Source: Geothrix oryzae | GTDB taxonomy: Bacteria; Acidobacteriota; Holophagae; Holophagales; Holophagaceae | Direction: 5' to 3' | DNA: 64,000 nucleotides | Assembly (NCBI RefSeq): GCF_030295385.1 | Contig: NZ_AP027079.1 | Location: forward strand, 2,666,001 to 2,730,000 | Part shown: piece by piece, positions 34,301 to 41,200 of the stretch | How positions within the stretch are numbered: position 1 is the first letter of the stretch | Layout: each line of letters begins with the position of its first letter | The notes under the pieces: generated by a model | What the model saw: the letters and a program-made list of their open reading frames with translations, nothing else | Told to the model about the DNA's origin: nothing | The model's database searches: none | Program-made: the position numbers and the translations under genes

Positions 34301-35961
34301 GGGAATCCGGGTGGACCTTCGCCAACTGGGGCATCCTCTTTTTGTCATCGATCTACGACCCACAGGTGGTCACCATGGTGGCCAATGGGGGTGGCACTTC
34401 CCCTTCGTTGGCGACGCTTTCCCAGCGCGTCACCATCCCCGCGGAGGCCTATTCGGCCAAGCTCAAGTTCAGCTATGGGATGCAGTCCCTCTCCAATCCC
34501 CCGGATGATGCCCTGAAAGTCCAGGTCTGGGGTCTCGATGGCTCGCTGAAAGAGACCCTGGCCTCGTTCGCCCCACCAGGCACGGACTCCTTCTATGGGA
34601 ACGCAGAGGTGGATCTGAAGGGCTATCGCGGCCAGGAAGTGGTCGTGGCCCTCGTCGTCAATTCGCTCTATCTGCCGCCAAGCGGAGGGATCAAGGGCCT
34701 GGTCATCAACCTGGACAGGGTCGACCTGATCGTCCAGACCGCCCTCCCTCCCACCATCCGGACTCAACCCTTGAGCCAGTCTGCGTCGGTGGGCGCCCCG
34801 GGCACCTTCTCCGTCGATGTTTCGGGCACTTCCCCCCTCACCTATCAGTGGAGGAAAGACGGCTCCGACATGCCCGGCGCCACCAGCCGAACACTCACCC
34901 TCGCGGCCGTCCGTGAGGTGGATGCGGGGAGCTACGACGTCAGGGTCAGCAACGGCCTTGGCGCCGTCACCAGTTCAGCCGCCCTGTTGACGGTGACCCC
35001 CGCTCCTCTCGTCGCCCCGACCATCACGGCCCAGCCCCAAAGCCAGTCCGTGACCACCGGGACTCCCCTCACCCTCGGCGTATCCGCCACGGGATCGGCC
35101 CCGCTCACCTACCAGTGGCGGAAGGATGGCTCGGACATCGCCGGCGCCACCAGCCCCGTGTTCACGATCGCGTCCGCCCAGACGACGGATGCAGGCAACT
35201 ACCAGGTCCGGGTCGCCAACGGGGCGGGCAGCGTCTTGAGCTCCGTCGCCGCCGTGACCGTGACTGCAACCATGGTTGCTCCAGCCATCACGACCCAACC
35301 CCAAAGCCAGTCCGTGAAGACCGGAGCCCTCATCACGCTCAGCGTATCCGCCACGGGATCGGACCCGCTCACCTACCAGTGGCGGAAGGATGGCTCGGAC
35401 ATCGCTGGCGCCACCAGTTCTGTGCTCACGATCGCGTCCGCCCAGACGACGGATGCAGGCAACTACCAGGTCCGGGTCGCCAACGGGGCGGGCAGCGTCC
35501 TGAGTTCCGTTGCCGCCGTGACCGTGAATGCAACCCTGGTCGCCCCGGCCATCACGGCTCAGCCCCAAAGCCAGTCAGCCGCGCCCGGGAGCGCCGTCAC
35601 CTTCAGCGTGACGGCCTCGGGTTCCACGCCCTTGTCCTATCAATGGCGCAAGAACGACACGGACATCTCCGGCGCGACGGCCCCGAGCTACACCTTCACG
35701 ACCAACCAAGCAGACCACGGCGCCCGATTATCCGTTCGGGTCACGAATGGAGCCGGGAGCGCCATCAGCGACTACGCCACATTGACGCTGTCCCCCAAGA
35801 GTCGCGACCTGAATGGGGACGGCATCGTGAATGTGCTCGATCTCGCCTTTCTCATGCGGGCCTATGCGCCCGGAGTCCCCGCCGCGACCTCGCCCATGGA
35901 TCTGAACGGGGATGGGTTCGTGGATGATGTCGACCTTGCCCTCCTGATCGCCGCGTTGTAG
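31390..35961 (+). CDS. dockerin-bearing thermolysin-like (M4) metalloprotease
   Basis: 1523-aa secreted protease starting at TTG 31390 behind GGAGGG; signal peptide LALLGLTLAGSAWG. After an FTP-type propeptide (LRTHQGLRVWGGDGIIH) comes an M4 catalytic domain: zinc motif HEFSH at 350-354, third zinc ligand Glu374 (H-to-E distance 24, as in thermolysin), and the His of LNLDVHYGSG. Then beta-rich Ig-like and CBM-like domains (residues about 560-1115), four tandem Ig-like repeats (about 1118-1470) and a C-terminal dockerin with two Ca-binding loops, DLNGDGIVNVLD and DLNGDGFVDDVD (1472-1523). Dockerins normally bind cohesins on a scaffold or cell surface. The next gene, 8 bp downstream, is a lipoprotein. 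Confidence 0.92.
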   Translation: MRLKFRPAPSRLAPLALLGLTLAGSAWGTVPRDSSERRILSIQQDRDESTHTRFLRTHQGLRVWGGDGIIHTRTKGGDYLITDPTPGEILLNTSPSLTASEALWIVSADLNATGPFAKEPKVELVILPQVERFHRTTGLPVRAGDPLNAVEIVEKPTGYRLAYFVEAAFSNSQAGAVSAGYLVDAHGGSILRKWNALESALGTGNSQYNGTVALSTAAGGPGFELRDLGRAGNATLDLGHSWDMASAGNLYADADNVWGDGLQYALGAPTNSTNGQTAAVDAHFGTQVTWDFYQQVLGRNGIDGKGTPTRARVHFGNQYDNAFWWDECFCLTFGDGNKFLTLTALDVVGHEFSHGVTSTTANLVYMGESGSLNEATSDILGTMVEFYARGAGGTGAVLPDTGGNWTIGEQMKTPAFDHPLRYMYKPSLDGLSPDAWSTSLLNLDVHYGSGPMNRCFYFLAQGASSDSASTAFSSYLPAGMTGIGNDRATRIWYRALATYLTSSSNYLHARMAALRSAIDLYGAGSLEHQAVRNAFAAINVGYASGLGDDLTPPTVSGSVSGSTGMIVLGVHAQDNTGVGNLAFYVDQQRIETGNGGGQTDVTLNLPFDSQKIPKGSHVLTVVATDSVGNTTRSAEVPFSTSNAFYELLLQGGFEYGSVWDGGIDKHNMAWVDPQGIITGDWPGTAYLGRWCAAFCGLGDANTQSIHQTISIPAEAQSAILTFWLQVFSQERDGLVRDTFQVQVRSAAGELIETLATYSNLDRSLIPIAIPAQKDYFQRSLDLSAYRGKTIQLWFEGKEDAAHPTPSFPHGAETPVAAKAPLALSWPAKERPQAMASIERAAGGAYTSGVGLTEFLLDNVSLRIGEVVDAEPPAVNARGVPGIFGTLSLTADVSDNLAIARVDFVIDGQVVGTAAHGPHAILFDSRILSDGPHTLSVNAYDLAGNKGTSPAISFQTDNTFSQLLNNPSFDFGESGWTFANWGILFLSSIYDPQVVTMVANGGGTSPSLATLSQRVTIPAEAYSAKLKFSYGMQSLSNPPDDALKVQVWGLDGSLKETLASFAPPGTDSFYGNAEVDLKGYRGQEVVVALVVNSLYLPPSGGIKGLVINLDRVDLIVQTALPPTIRTQPLSQSASVGAPGTFSVDVSGTSPLTYQWRKDGSDMPGATSRTLTLAAVREVDAGSYDVRVSNGLGAVTSSAALLTVTPAPLVAPTITAQPQSQSVTTGTPLTLGVSATGSAPLTYQWRKDGSDIAGATSPVFTIASAQTTDAGNYQVRVANGAGSVLSSVAAVTVTATMVAPAITTQPQSQSVKTGALITLSVSATGSDPLTYQWRKDGSDIAGATSSVLTIASAQTTDAGNYQVRVANGAGSVLSSVAAVTVNATLVAPAITAQPQSQSAAPGSAVTFSVTASGSTPLSYQWRKNDTDISGATAPSYTFTTNQADHGARLSVRVTNGAGSAISDYATLTLSPKSRDLNGDGIVNVLDLAFLMRAYAPGVPAATSPMDLNGDGFVDDVDLALLIAAL
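34774..35781 (+). repeat. 264-bp tandem repeats encoding four Ig-like domains
   Basis: Within the protease gene the phrase around AGCCAGTC recurs at 34774, 35041, 35305 and 35569, giving spacings of 267, 264 and 264 bp. The middle two units are near-identical at DNA level over about 240 bp, including silent positions, implying recent duplication or gene conversion. Each encodes an Ig-like domain of about 88 aa (LTYQWRKDGSDIAGATS..NYQVRVANGAGS). Copy number could vary between strains by slippage. Confidence 0.9.
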
Positions 35962-35969
35962 GAAACCCC

Positions 35970-36563
35970 ATGAACCGGACTCGACTCCACCCAGGAATGT
36001 GTGCGTGTGCGCTCTTGATAACCCTCGCCTGCGGAGGGGGCGGAGGAGGCGGTGGGACATCCACGTCTCCCACCACCCCGCCCGCCTCGCCCTGGGCCAG
36101 TGCGCTGGTCTATGCCAATCCACCCTCGGGCAACGGGTTCCGATTCGTGGCGAACCAGGCCCTTTCCACCCCCACGCGGCTCGTACTGGACCTCGTCGGA
36201 CCGGCGGCCCAAAGCGGTCAAGGCCTGAGCTTCATCCTCAAAACGGACGCGTCGAAGGTCACCTGGGTCGCACCCTCCACGACTTCCGGGCTGGTACAGA
36301 ATGTCGCATTCAACCTCCTTCCTGGACCTCAGGCCCTTGTGGGGCTGGATAAAGGGGGCGGCAGCCTTCACGGCGCGGTCTACCAGAATTCGGGAAGCAT
36401 CCCCCTTGGCCAACCGCTCGTCCGCGTCTGCCTTTCCCTGAACGCAGGCGCCGTGGGCGCGGGGGTGCCGGTCCCTCTCACCCTCTCTGCGGGGAACAGC
36501 CTGTCGAATGGCGGCGTGATCGCGCCCATCGACCTCGCCTTCGGATCCCTGACCGCCAAATGA
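35970..36563 (+). CDS. Gly-linker surface lipoprotein, possible cohesin-like partner
   Basis: 197-aa lipoprotein: signal peptide with LLITLAC lipobox and a Gly8 stretch, then Ser/Thr/Pro linker, then a single beta-rich domain of about 140 residues (TRLVLDLVGPAAQSGQGLSFILKTDASKVTWV..PVPLTLSAGNSLSNGGV). Cohesin and cohesin-like domains show the pattern of an extended strand followed by a helix-free beta barrel of this size, but I cannot confirm homology by eye. It follows the dockerin protease by 8 bp, clearly an operon. Terminated by the perfect hairpin at 36564-36600. Confidence 0.6.
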   Translation: MNRTRLHPGMCACALLITLACGGGGGGGGTSTSPTTPPASPWASALVYANPPSGNGFRFVANQALSTPTRLVLDLVGPAAQSGQGLSFILKTDASKVTWVAPSTTSGLVQNVAFNLLPGPQALVGLDKGGGSLHGAVYQNSGSIPLGQPLVRVCLSLNAGAVGAGVPVPLTLSAGNSLSNGGVIAPIDLAFGSLTAK

Positions 36564-36600
36564 CCAAGAAAGGGGCCGGCTGCGCCGGCCCCTTTCTTGG
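36564..36600. terminator. perfect 17-bp bidirectional terminator hairpin
   Basis: CCAAGAAAGGGGCCGGC, loop TGC, GCCGGCCCCTTTCTTGG: a perfect 17-bp stem between the convergent lipoprotein and nrfA genes. On the plus strand it is followed by TTTCC; on the minus strand by TCATTTGG. It begins directly after the lipoprotein stop. Confidence 0.8.
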
Positions 36601-36619
36601 TTTCCTTCACATCAATCCG

Positions 36620-38110
36620 CTACTTCTTGGCCACCTTCGCCACGCCCAAGTCGCGCAGGGCGATCTGGCCCTGCCGGCCGAAGTCGATGGCCTCGCCGAG
36701 GATGCGGGCGGCTTCCTGGGGGGCGTGGAAGCCCATGGAGTTTTCGGCATTCACGAAGTCCACGCGCCACTGGGCCTTGCGCTGGAGCTCATAGATGGGC
36801 TTCAGCTTGGCCTCGTCCACGCCGGCCTTCTTGGCAGCGTCGATGTTGTTGATGAGGTCCACCACGGCGTCCTCGGCCCGGTCCATGAGAGCCTTCGTGC
36901 GGTCCTGGATGGTCGTCACGCGGGCCTTCAGTTCCGCTTCGGGGAAGCGGTGGCAGGTCTGGCAGGCCCTGGAGATGTTGAGCAGGGGGCTGCGCACCTG
37001 GTGGTCACTGATCTTGAGGGCGCCTTCGCGCTGGTAGGGCATGTGGCAGTCCGCGCAGGACACGCCGGAGCGGGCATGGACGCCCTGGCTCCACATCTCG
37101 AACTCGGGGTGCTGGGCCTTCAGGACCTCCGCGCCGGTCTTGCCGTGCTTCCAGTCGAAGAAGCGGGCGCCATCGGGGAACTTGTAGTCGTTGTAGGTCG
37201 CCTCGATCTGCTCGACCTTCAGGCCTTTGTTCCAGGGGAAGAACAGCGTGACCTTGGGCCCGCAGTAGTACTCCACATGGCACTGGCCGCAGACCATGGA
37301 GCGCATCTCCTGGCGGGAGGCGTCACGGTTGGCGTCGTAGGCCACGGCCTTGTCGCCCTTGCGCCACTTCTCGATGGAGGGCAGGTGCGGCACGGGCTCG
37401 CTGCTCTTGGCCAGGGCGTCGATGCCGCGGATGAAGCCGGGCTTGGTGACGCGGAGGGCCATGTTCTTGGGATCGTGGCAGTCGATGCAGGCCACGGGGT
37501 GCTTCACGAGCTGGCTGGCCTCGGCGTAGGGCATCTTGCAGATGGCCTCGAAGCCGGCCATGAGCTGGGCCTGGGCGTTCGGGCTGGTGAAGGCCTCGTC
37601 CAGGGTGCCGGGGGCGCCGCCCTTCAGGCCGACTTCGCGGAAGGCCACAGTGTTGGAGGCATGGCAGTGGAGGCAGGCGCCGGGCTGCTTGCGCTCGGTG
37701 ACGCGCTTGGTCTTGCGCTGGTCATCCAGCATGTAGGCGTGGCCCTGGCGCTGGTTGAAGTCGATGGCGAAGGCGTAGCCGTCGAAGATCGTCACCAGCC
37801 GGGGGTCTTCCTGGATGCGGCTCTTGGGCAGACCCTCGCTGCCGGCCCCGCCGTACTTGGTGCTGTACTTCTCTGCGGTGCGCTGGTAGGCGTCGAACTG
37901 GCGGGGGAAGTTCTTCCCCCACACAGCCGGATCAACGGTCTTTTCGTCGAGGTCCACCAGCTTGAAGCTGGTCTGTTTCGCCTCGGCCTTGCGGTTGGTG
38001 ATGCTGGCGTACAGCGACATCACCAGCACGGTGGCCAGGGCCGCGCCGGCGGCGATGAGGCCCATCCGGACCACCGGACGGGAGAACAGCGGAGTAGGGT
38101 TGTCGGTCAT
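36620..38110 (-). CDS. nrfA: cytochrome c nitrite reductase (ammonia-forming), pentaheme
   Basis: 496-aa periplasmic enzyme reducing nitrite to ammonium with six electrons (DNRA). Five heme motifs: CLHCH 146-150, CIDCH 208-212, CGQCH 274-278, CADCH 352-356, CQTCH 383-387. Active-site family positions are kept: CGQCHVEYY (Tyr), KAQHPEFEMW (Ca-ligand Lys/Gln and active-site His). The first, active-site heme normally carries CxxCK; here it is CxxCH, as in a minority clade. Start ATG 38110 has GGAGG 9 bp upstream; N-terminal signal/TM helix MGLIAAGAALATVLVM. 84 bp downstream of nrfH. Confidence 0.95.
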   Translation of the reverse strand: MTDNPTPLFSRPVVRMGLIAAGAALATVLVMSLYASITNRKAEAKQTSFKLVDLDEKTVDPAVWGKNFPRQFDAYQRTAEKYSTKYGGAGSEGLPKSRIQEDPRLVTIFDGYAFAIDFNQRQGHAYMLDDQRKTKRVTERKQPGACLHCHASNTVAFREVGLKGGAPGTLDEAFTSPNAQAQLMAGFEAICKMPYAEASQLVKHPVACIDCHDPKNMALRVTKPGFIRGIDALAKSSEPVPHLPSIEKWRKGDKAVAYDANRDASRQEMRSMVCGQCHVEYYCGPKVTLFFPWNKGLKVEQIEATYNDYKFPDGARFFDWKHGKTGAEVLKAQHPEFEMWSQGVHARSGVSCADCHMPYQREGALKISDHQVRSPLLNISRACQTCHRFPEAELKARVTTIQDRTKALMDRAEDAVVDLINNIDAAKKAGVDEAKLKPIYELQRKAQWRVDFVNAENSMGFHAPQEAARILGEAIDFGRQGQIALRDLGVAKVAKK

Positions 38111-38194
38111 CGGGGAGGTCCTCCCGCGTGGGGTTCCACGCGCCAAAGATGGGATCAGGGGTTGAAGATCAAGGCTTGGTGAGTCGTCCGGATA

Positions 38195-38692
38195 TCAGCG
38201 CGTCGGCCCATGGCCCACCTCCTGGTGGCAGCGCACGCACCCGTAGAGGTCGGCCTTCTGCGTCGGGTCCGAGGGCACGCCGAGGGTGCCGTGGGCGGTG
38301 ATCTCGCCCACCAGCTCGCCATGGCAGCGCAGGCAGTTGTCCTCCAGCACCTGGGCGTTGGAGGGCTTGATGCGGATGGGTTCGGGGAAATTCAGCAGGG
38401 TGAAGGCCTTCGAGTGGTGATAGCCGTTGCTGGCCTTCACGAAAAGCTTGTTCACGGGGTTGTCGTGGGGCAGGTGGCAGTCGTTGCACACGGCCACGGC
38501 GTGGTGGGACCCGTGGCGCCAGCCGTCGTACTCCTCGCGCATGATGTGGCAGTTCACGCACACGGAGGGGTCGTTCGACAGGTACGAAGTGCCGTGGGCC
38601 GAGACGAAGGTGTAGGCCCCGGACCCCAGGAACACGCCGGCGAAGACGCTGGCAAGGATGCTCAACAAGAACAGGCGACGCTTTCCGCTCAC
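38195..38692 (-). CDS. nrfH: NrfH-type tetraheme quinol dehydrogenase
   Basis: 165-aa membrane-anchored NapC/NirT-family cytochrome that takes electrons from menaquinol to NrfA. One TM (LFLLSILASVFAGVFLGSGA) then four hemes: CVNCHIM 45-51 with the NrfH-specific Met ligand, CNDCH 69-73, CLRCH 120-124, CVRCH 152-156. The GTG at 38692 gives a basic cytoplasmic N-terminus before the TM; a TTG at 38749 would extend it by 19 residues into likely promoter sequence. A minus-strand TTGACA-like hexamer lies at 38760-38765. Operon nrfHA. Confidence 0.93.
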   Translation of the reverse strand: MSGKRRLFLLSILASVFAGVFLGSGAYTFVSAHGTSYLSNDPSVCVNCHIMREEYDGWRHGSHHAVAVCNDCHLPHDNPVNKLFVKASNGYHHSKAFTLLNFPEPIRIKPSNAQVLEDNCLRCHGELVGEITAHGTLGVPSDPTQKADLYGCVRCHQEVGHGPTR

Positions 38693-38810
38693 AGGGTGTC
38701 CATCCGAGTGTGCAGGGTTCCGGCCTCGCACCGGAACAGGATGAAACAAAAAACGGACCTGTCAATCCGATATCAAAAAAAGTTCCTCCATCGAACCCCG
38801 GGCCCACGAA

Positions 38811-38833
38811 AAGGGCCGGCTGAGCCGGCCCTT
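38811..38833 (-). terminator. hairpin terminator after DUF4097 gene
   Basis: AAGGGCCGGC, loop TGA, GCCGGCCCTT: a 10-bp stem 19 bp past the stop of the solenoid gene. On the minus strand it continues into TTTTCG, a good though short U run. Confidence 0.75.
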
Positions 38834-38851
38834 CCTCAGAGGAGATGGCGA

Positions 38852-39664
38852 TCAGTTGATCGTGATGCCGCCATTCACCGTCTCCAATTCGATGCTCTGG
38901 TCCCCGCCGGGGAAGACAGCGCTCACGCGGCGCTTGCTCACCTCGACCTGCTCGGCCCCCTTGGCATTGAAGGAGATCCCGCCGTTCAGGGTGGAGGCCT
39001 TCAGGCGGCCCTTGAGGCCGGCGATCTGCAGGTGGATGCCCCCGTTCACGGTCTCGGCCTTGACGCCCTTCCCCTGGCCGTCCAGGCCCGATCCCTTGAT
39101 GCCGCCATTCACGGTCTGCAGGGACAGTCCTCCCCGGACGCCCTCCAGGGTGATGCCTCCGTTCACCGTCGTGGCCTTCAGCGAATCATCCAGGCTGATG
39201 GCGCGGATGCCACCGTTCACGGTGGTGAGGACCGCGGCGCCCTGGGTGCCGGTGAGGGTCACTTCGCCGTTCACACTGTCGAAGGTGACCGCCACCCGGC
39301 GCGGCACCTTGAGGGTCATCTGGCATTGGGGCCCCCGGTACGAGCCCCAGCCGTTGTGCTTGGGGTATTCGCCCCGGATCTCCAGGCTGCCCTTGCCCGG
39401 CTCGATCACCACCTTCACCTGCTCATCCTGGCTGCTGGGCTTGAACTCCCCCATGAACTGGACCTCCTCCCGGTCCCAGGCCTCCGCGCGGATGAAGCCG
39501 TTGACATTCTTCACCCGCAGGGAGGACCCGGAGGCCAGGGGCACCGTGCGGGTTTCCGTGGTCTTCTCCGCCTTGGCGGGCTGGATCACTTGGGTCTGGG
39601 CCCCGAGCGAGGCGCAGAGGATGACGACGGCGACGGCCGCAGCAAGGGGACGGGCGAGGGCCAT
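38852..39664 (-). CDS. DUF4097-type beta-solenoid secreted protein (paralog of 58693-59595)
   Basis: 270-aa exported protein: signal peptide (PLAAAVAVVILCASLGA), then an N-terminal beta region and a regular array of short strands each ending in TVNGGI or variants (SVNGEV, TTVNGGI x several), the hallmark of DUF4097/DUF4098 right-handed solenoids. It is a paralog of the protein at 58693-59595 (TTNGSI units). Members of this family are often near membrane stress or anti-sigma genes; biochemical role unknown. GGAG precedes the ATG; a terminator follows. Confidence 0.82.
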   Translation of the reverse strand: MALARPLAAAVAVVILCASLGAQTQVIQPAKAEKTTETRTVPLASGSSLRVKNVNGFIRAEAWDREEVQFMGEFKPSSQDEQVKVVIEPGKGSLEIRGEYPKHNGWGSYRGPQCQMTLKVPRRVAVTFDSVNGEVTLTGTQGAAVLTTVNGGIRAISLDDSLKATTVNGGITLEGVRGGLSLQTVNGGIKGSGLDGQGKGVKAETVNGGIHLQIAGLKGRLKASTLNGGISFNAKGAEQVEVSKRRVSAVFPGGDQSIELETVNGGITIN

Positions 39665-39774
39665 GGGAGCCTCCTGGGATGTCAGAGATCGTGACCTTGA
39701 TTACGAAGGGTTTCGGAGCAGGTTTAGATCCCCTGCCGGATCTCCGTATACTTGGGGCGCCCCGGGAGCTTCCC

Positions 39775-40035
39775 ATGCCGCAAAGCATCGACCAGCCGAA
39801 CCTCAGCCCCTCCGAATGGAAGCTCATCCAGGGCCTGCGCGCCCTTCCGGACGAGGCGCTCCGGGGGCGGATGGAGACCTCCCTGGGCGAACTCCTCTTC
39901 TTCTTCCGGACCCCCCGGTGCCAGGGCATCGGGATCGAAGGCTTCCCCTGCGGGGATCCCCGCTCCTCCTGCGAGGACTGCCACCAGATCTGGGACATGC
40001 TCGACAAGGTGGCCGAACGGGCCCGGAAGGCCTGA
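39775..40035 (+). CDS. small Cys/His protein of unknown function
   Basis: 86-aa soluble protein. A helical first half (LSPSEWKLIQGLRALPDEALRGRMETSLGELLFFF) is followed by a Cys cluster: RCQG, FPCGD, SSCEDCHQIWDML (four Cys, one His), a plausible zinc or Fe-S site. The ATG at 39775 has GGAG at good spacing. It has no signal or TM and no recognised family. It is 76 bp upstream of another orphan gene on the same strand. Confidence 0.6.
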   Translation: MPQSIDQPNLSPSEWKLIQGLRALPDEALRGRMETSLGELLFFFRTPRCQGIGIEGFPCGDPRSSCEDCHQIWDMLDKVAERARKA

Positions 40036-40111
40036 ATCCTAAAGCCTGCAGTATCCTGGTCGAGGAGTGGAAAAGGCCGTTCCTCTGGCGGCCGGATGCC
40101 TGGAGAGCACC

Positions 40112-40651
40112 ATGAGCCGCAGGCTGAGCGTCAGGATCCTGGTGGTCGAGGAGGATCGCTCCGCTTGGCCCCGGATCGCGGCCTTTTTCGAGCTCCAGCT
40201 CGCCCAGGTCGGCACCCGGCCGGTGATGGTGTTCCGCGACCAGCTGCCCCAGCGGGCCGCGGGCTTCGACTTCATCTCCCTGACGGATCGCACGGGTCGC
40301 CGGAAGGTGGTCCACCTGCTGCTGGATCGGCCAGAGCTGCTCGCGGATCTGCGGGACACGCCCATCGTGAACCTGCATGCCCCACGGCCGAGCAGCATGC
40401 ACGGCGACATGCGGGTCCTGCTGGGCCGCGAAAGTGTCGGCCTGATGTCGGATGGCCTCTGGGTGTTCGCCCAGGACTGGATGGCCCCCGGGTTCGAGGA
40501 CTCCCTGGAATTCCCGGAGTTGGGCCTGGCCCAGCTCTCCGCGGCCCGGCCTGCGACCGCCGACCGGACCTGGGAGCGGCGTTCCGGCCGCGCCAGGGAC
40601 CTGAGCCGGGCCGCGGGCTTCGGGTTCCCGCTGGCCGCGGGAGCCCGCTAG
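40112..40651 (+). CDS. conserved-looking hypothetical protein
   Basis: 179-aa soluble protein with an alternating beta/alpha pattern beginning LSVRILVVEEDRSAWPRIAAFF, vaguely like a receiver domain start but lacking the phosphoacceptor pattern. A central RTGRRKVVHLLLDRPELLADLRDTPIVNLHAPRP follows, and an Arg-rich C-terminus. ATG 40112 has GGAG 6 bp upstream; a GTG at 40067 would add 15 residues. Possibly cotranscribed with the 86-aa gene. No function inferable. Confidence 0.5.
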   Translation: MSRRLSVRILVVEEDRSAWPRIAAFFELQLAQVGTRPVMVFRDQLPQRAAGFDFISLTDRTGRRKVVHLLLDRPELLADLRDTPIVNLHAPRPSSMHGDMRVLLGRESVGLMSDGLWVFAQDWMAPGFEDSLEFPELGLAQLSAARPATADRTWERRSGRARDLSRAAGFGFPLAAGAR

Positions 40652-40658
40652 GAAAGGC

Positions 40659-41132
40659 TCAGGACGGCTGGGATCCCAGCCAGCGGTCGCCGAAATTCAC
40701 CAGCACGGCCCCCGCCAGGATCAGCGCGGCGCCCGCGAGGCGGACGCCGGAGATGCTTCGCACCGGCAGGCCCAGAAGGCCGTAGCGATCGAAGACCAGG
40801 GAGGAGATCACCTGCCCCGCCACGATCAGGGCGATCATGGCCGCCACGCCGATGCGGGGGGCCAGCAGCGTCGAGCCGAACACGAAGAAGGCCCCCAGGG
40901 CGCCGCCCAACCATTCCCACCAGGCCACCCTCGGCAGGCCGCCGAGGGCCGCGAAGGGCTGGCCCGTGAGCACCGAGGCCACCAGGAGCGCCAGGGTGCC
41001 CACGGCGAAGGAGACCAGGGCCGCCAGCACCGATCCGCTGTGCAGGGTGTCCCGCAGCGAACTGTTGATGGCCGACTGCAGGGGGATGACCAGCCCGATC
41101 ACGAACGCCATGAGGATGAACACCAGGACCAT
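40659..41132 (-). CDS. DMT-family transporter (YdcZ/DUF606 type)
   Basis: 157-aa inner-membrane protein with five hydrophobic helices, the half-size drug/metabolite-transporter type: FILMAFVIGLVIPLQSAINSSLRD at the N-terminus and GLPVRSISGVRLAGAALILAGAVLVNFGDR at the C-terminus are the conserved DUF606 ends. Substrate unknown. ATG 41132 has GGAGG 5 bp upstream. Downstream of the kinase-HEAT gene by 68 bp on the same strand, possibly the last gene of that transcript. Confidence 0.87.
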   Translation of the reverse strand: MVLVFILMAFVIGLVIPLQSAINSSLRDTLHSGSVLAALVSFAVGTLALLVASVLTGQPFAALGGLPRVAWWEWLGGALGAFFVFGSTLLAPRIGVAAMIALIVAGQVISSLVFDRYGLLGLPVRSISGVRLAGAALILAGAVLVNFGDRWLGSQPS

Positions 41133-41200
41133 GCGGCCCTCCAGCCCCGGGAAGCCGTTCCCCGGAACCGCGATGGTAGCCCAGCCCCCGCGGCCTGTCT

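Noticed and set aside
38759-38781. FNR box upstream of nrfH
   Set aside because: One half-site (ATCAA at 38772-38776) matches, but the other half (CAATC) differs strongly from TTGAT, so the site is unsupported.
40112-40651. Receiver (response-regulator) domain
   Set aside because: Only the first strand (RILVVEEDR) resembles a receiver; the conserved Asp, Thr/Ser and Lys positions are absent.
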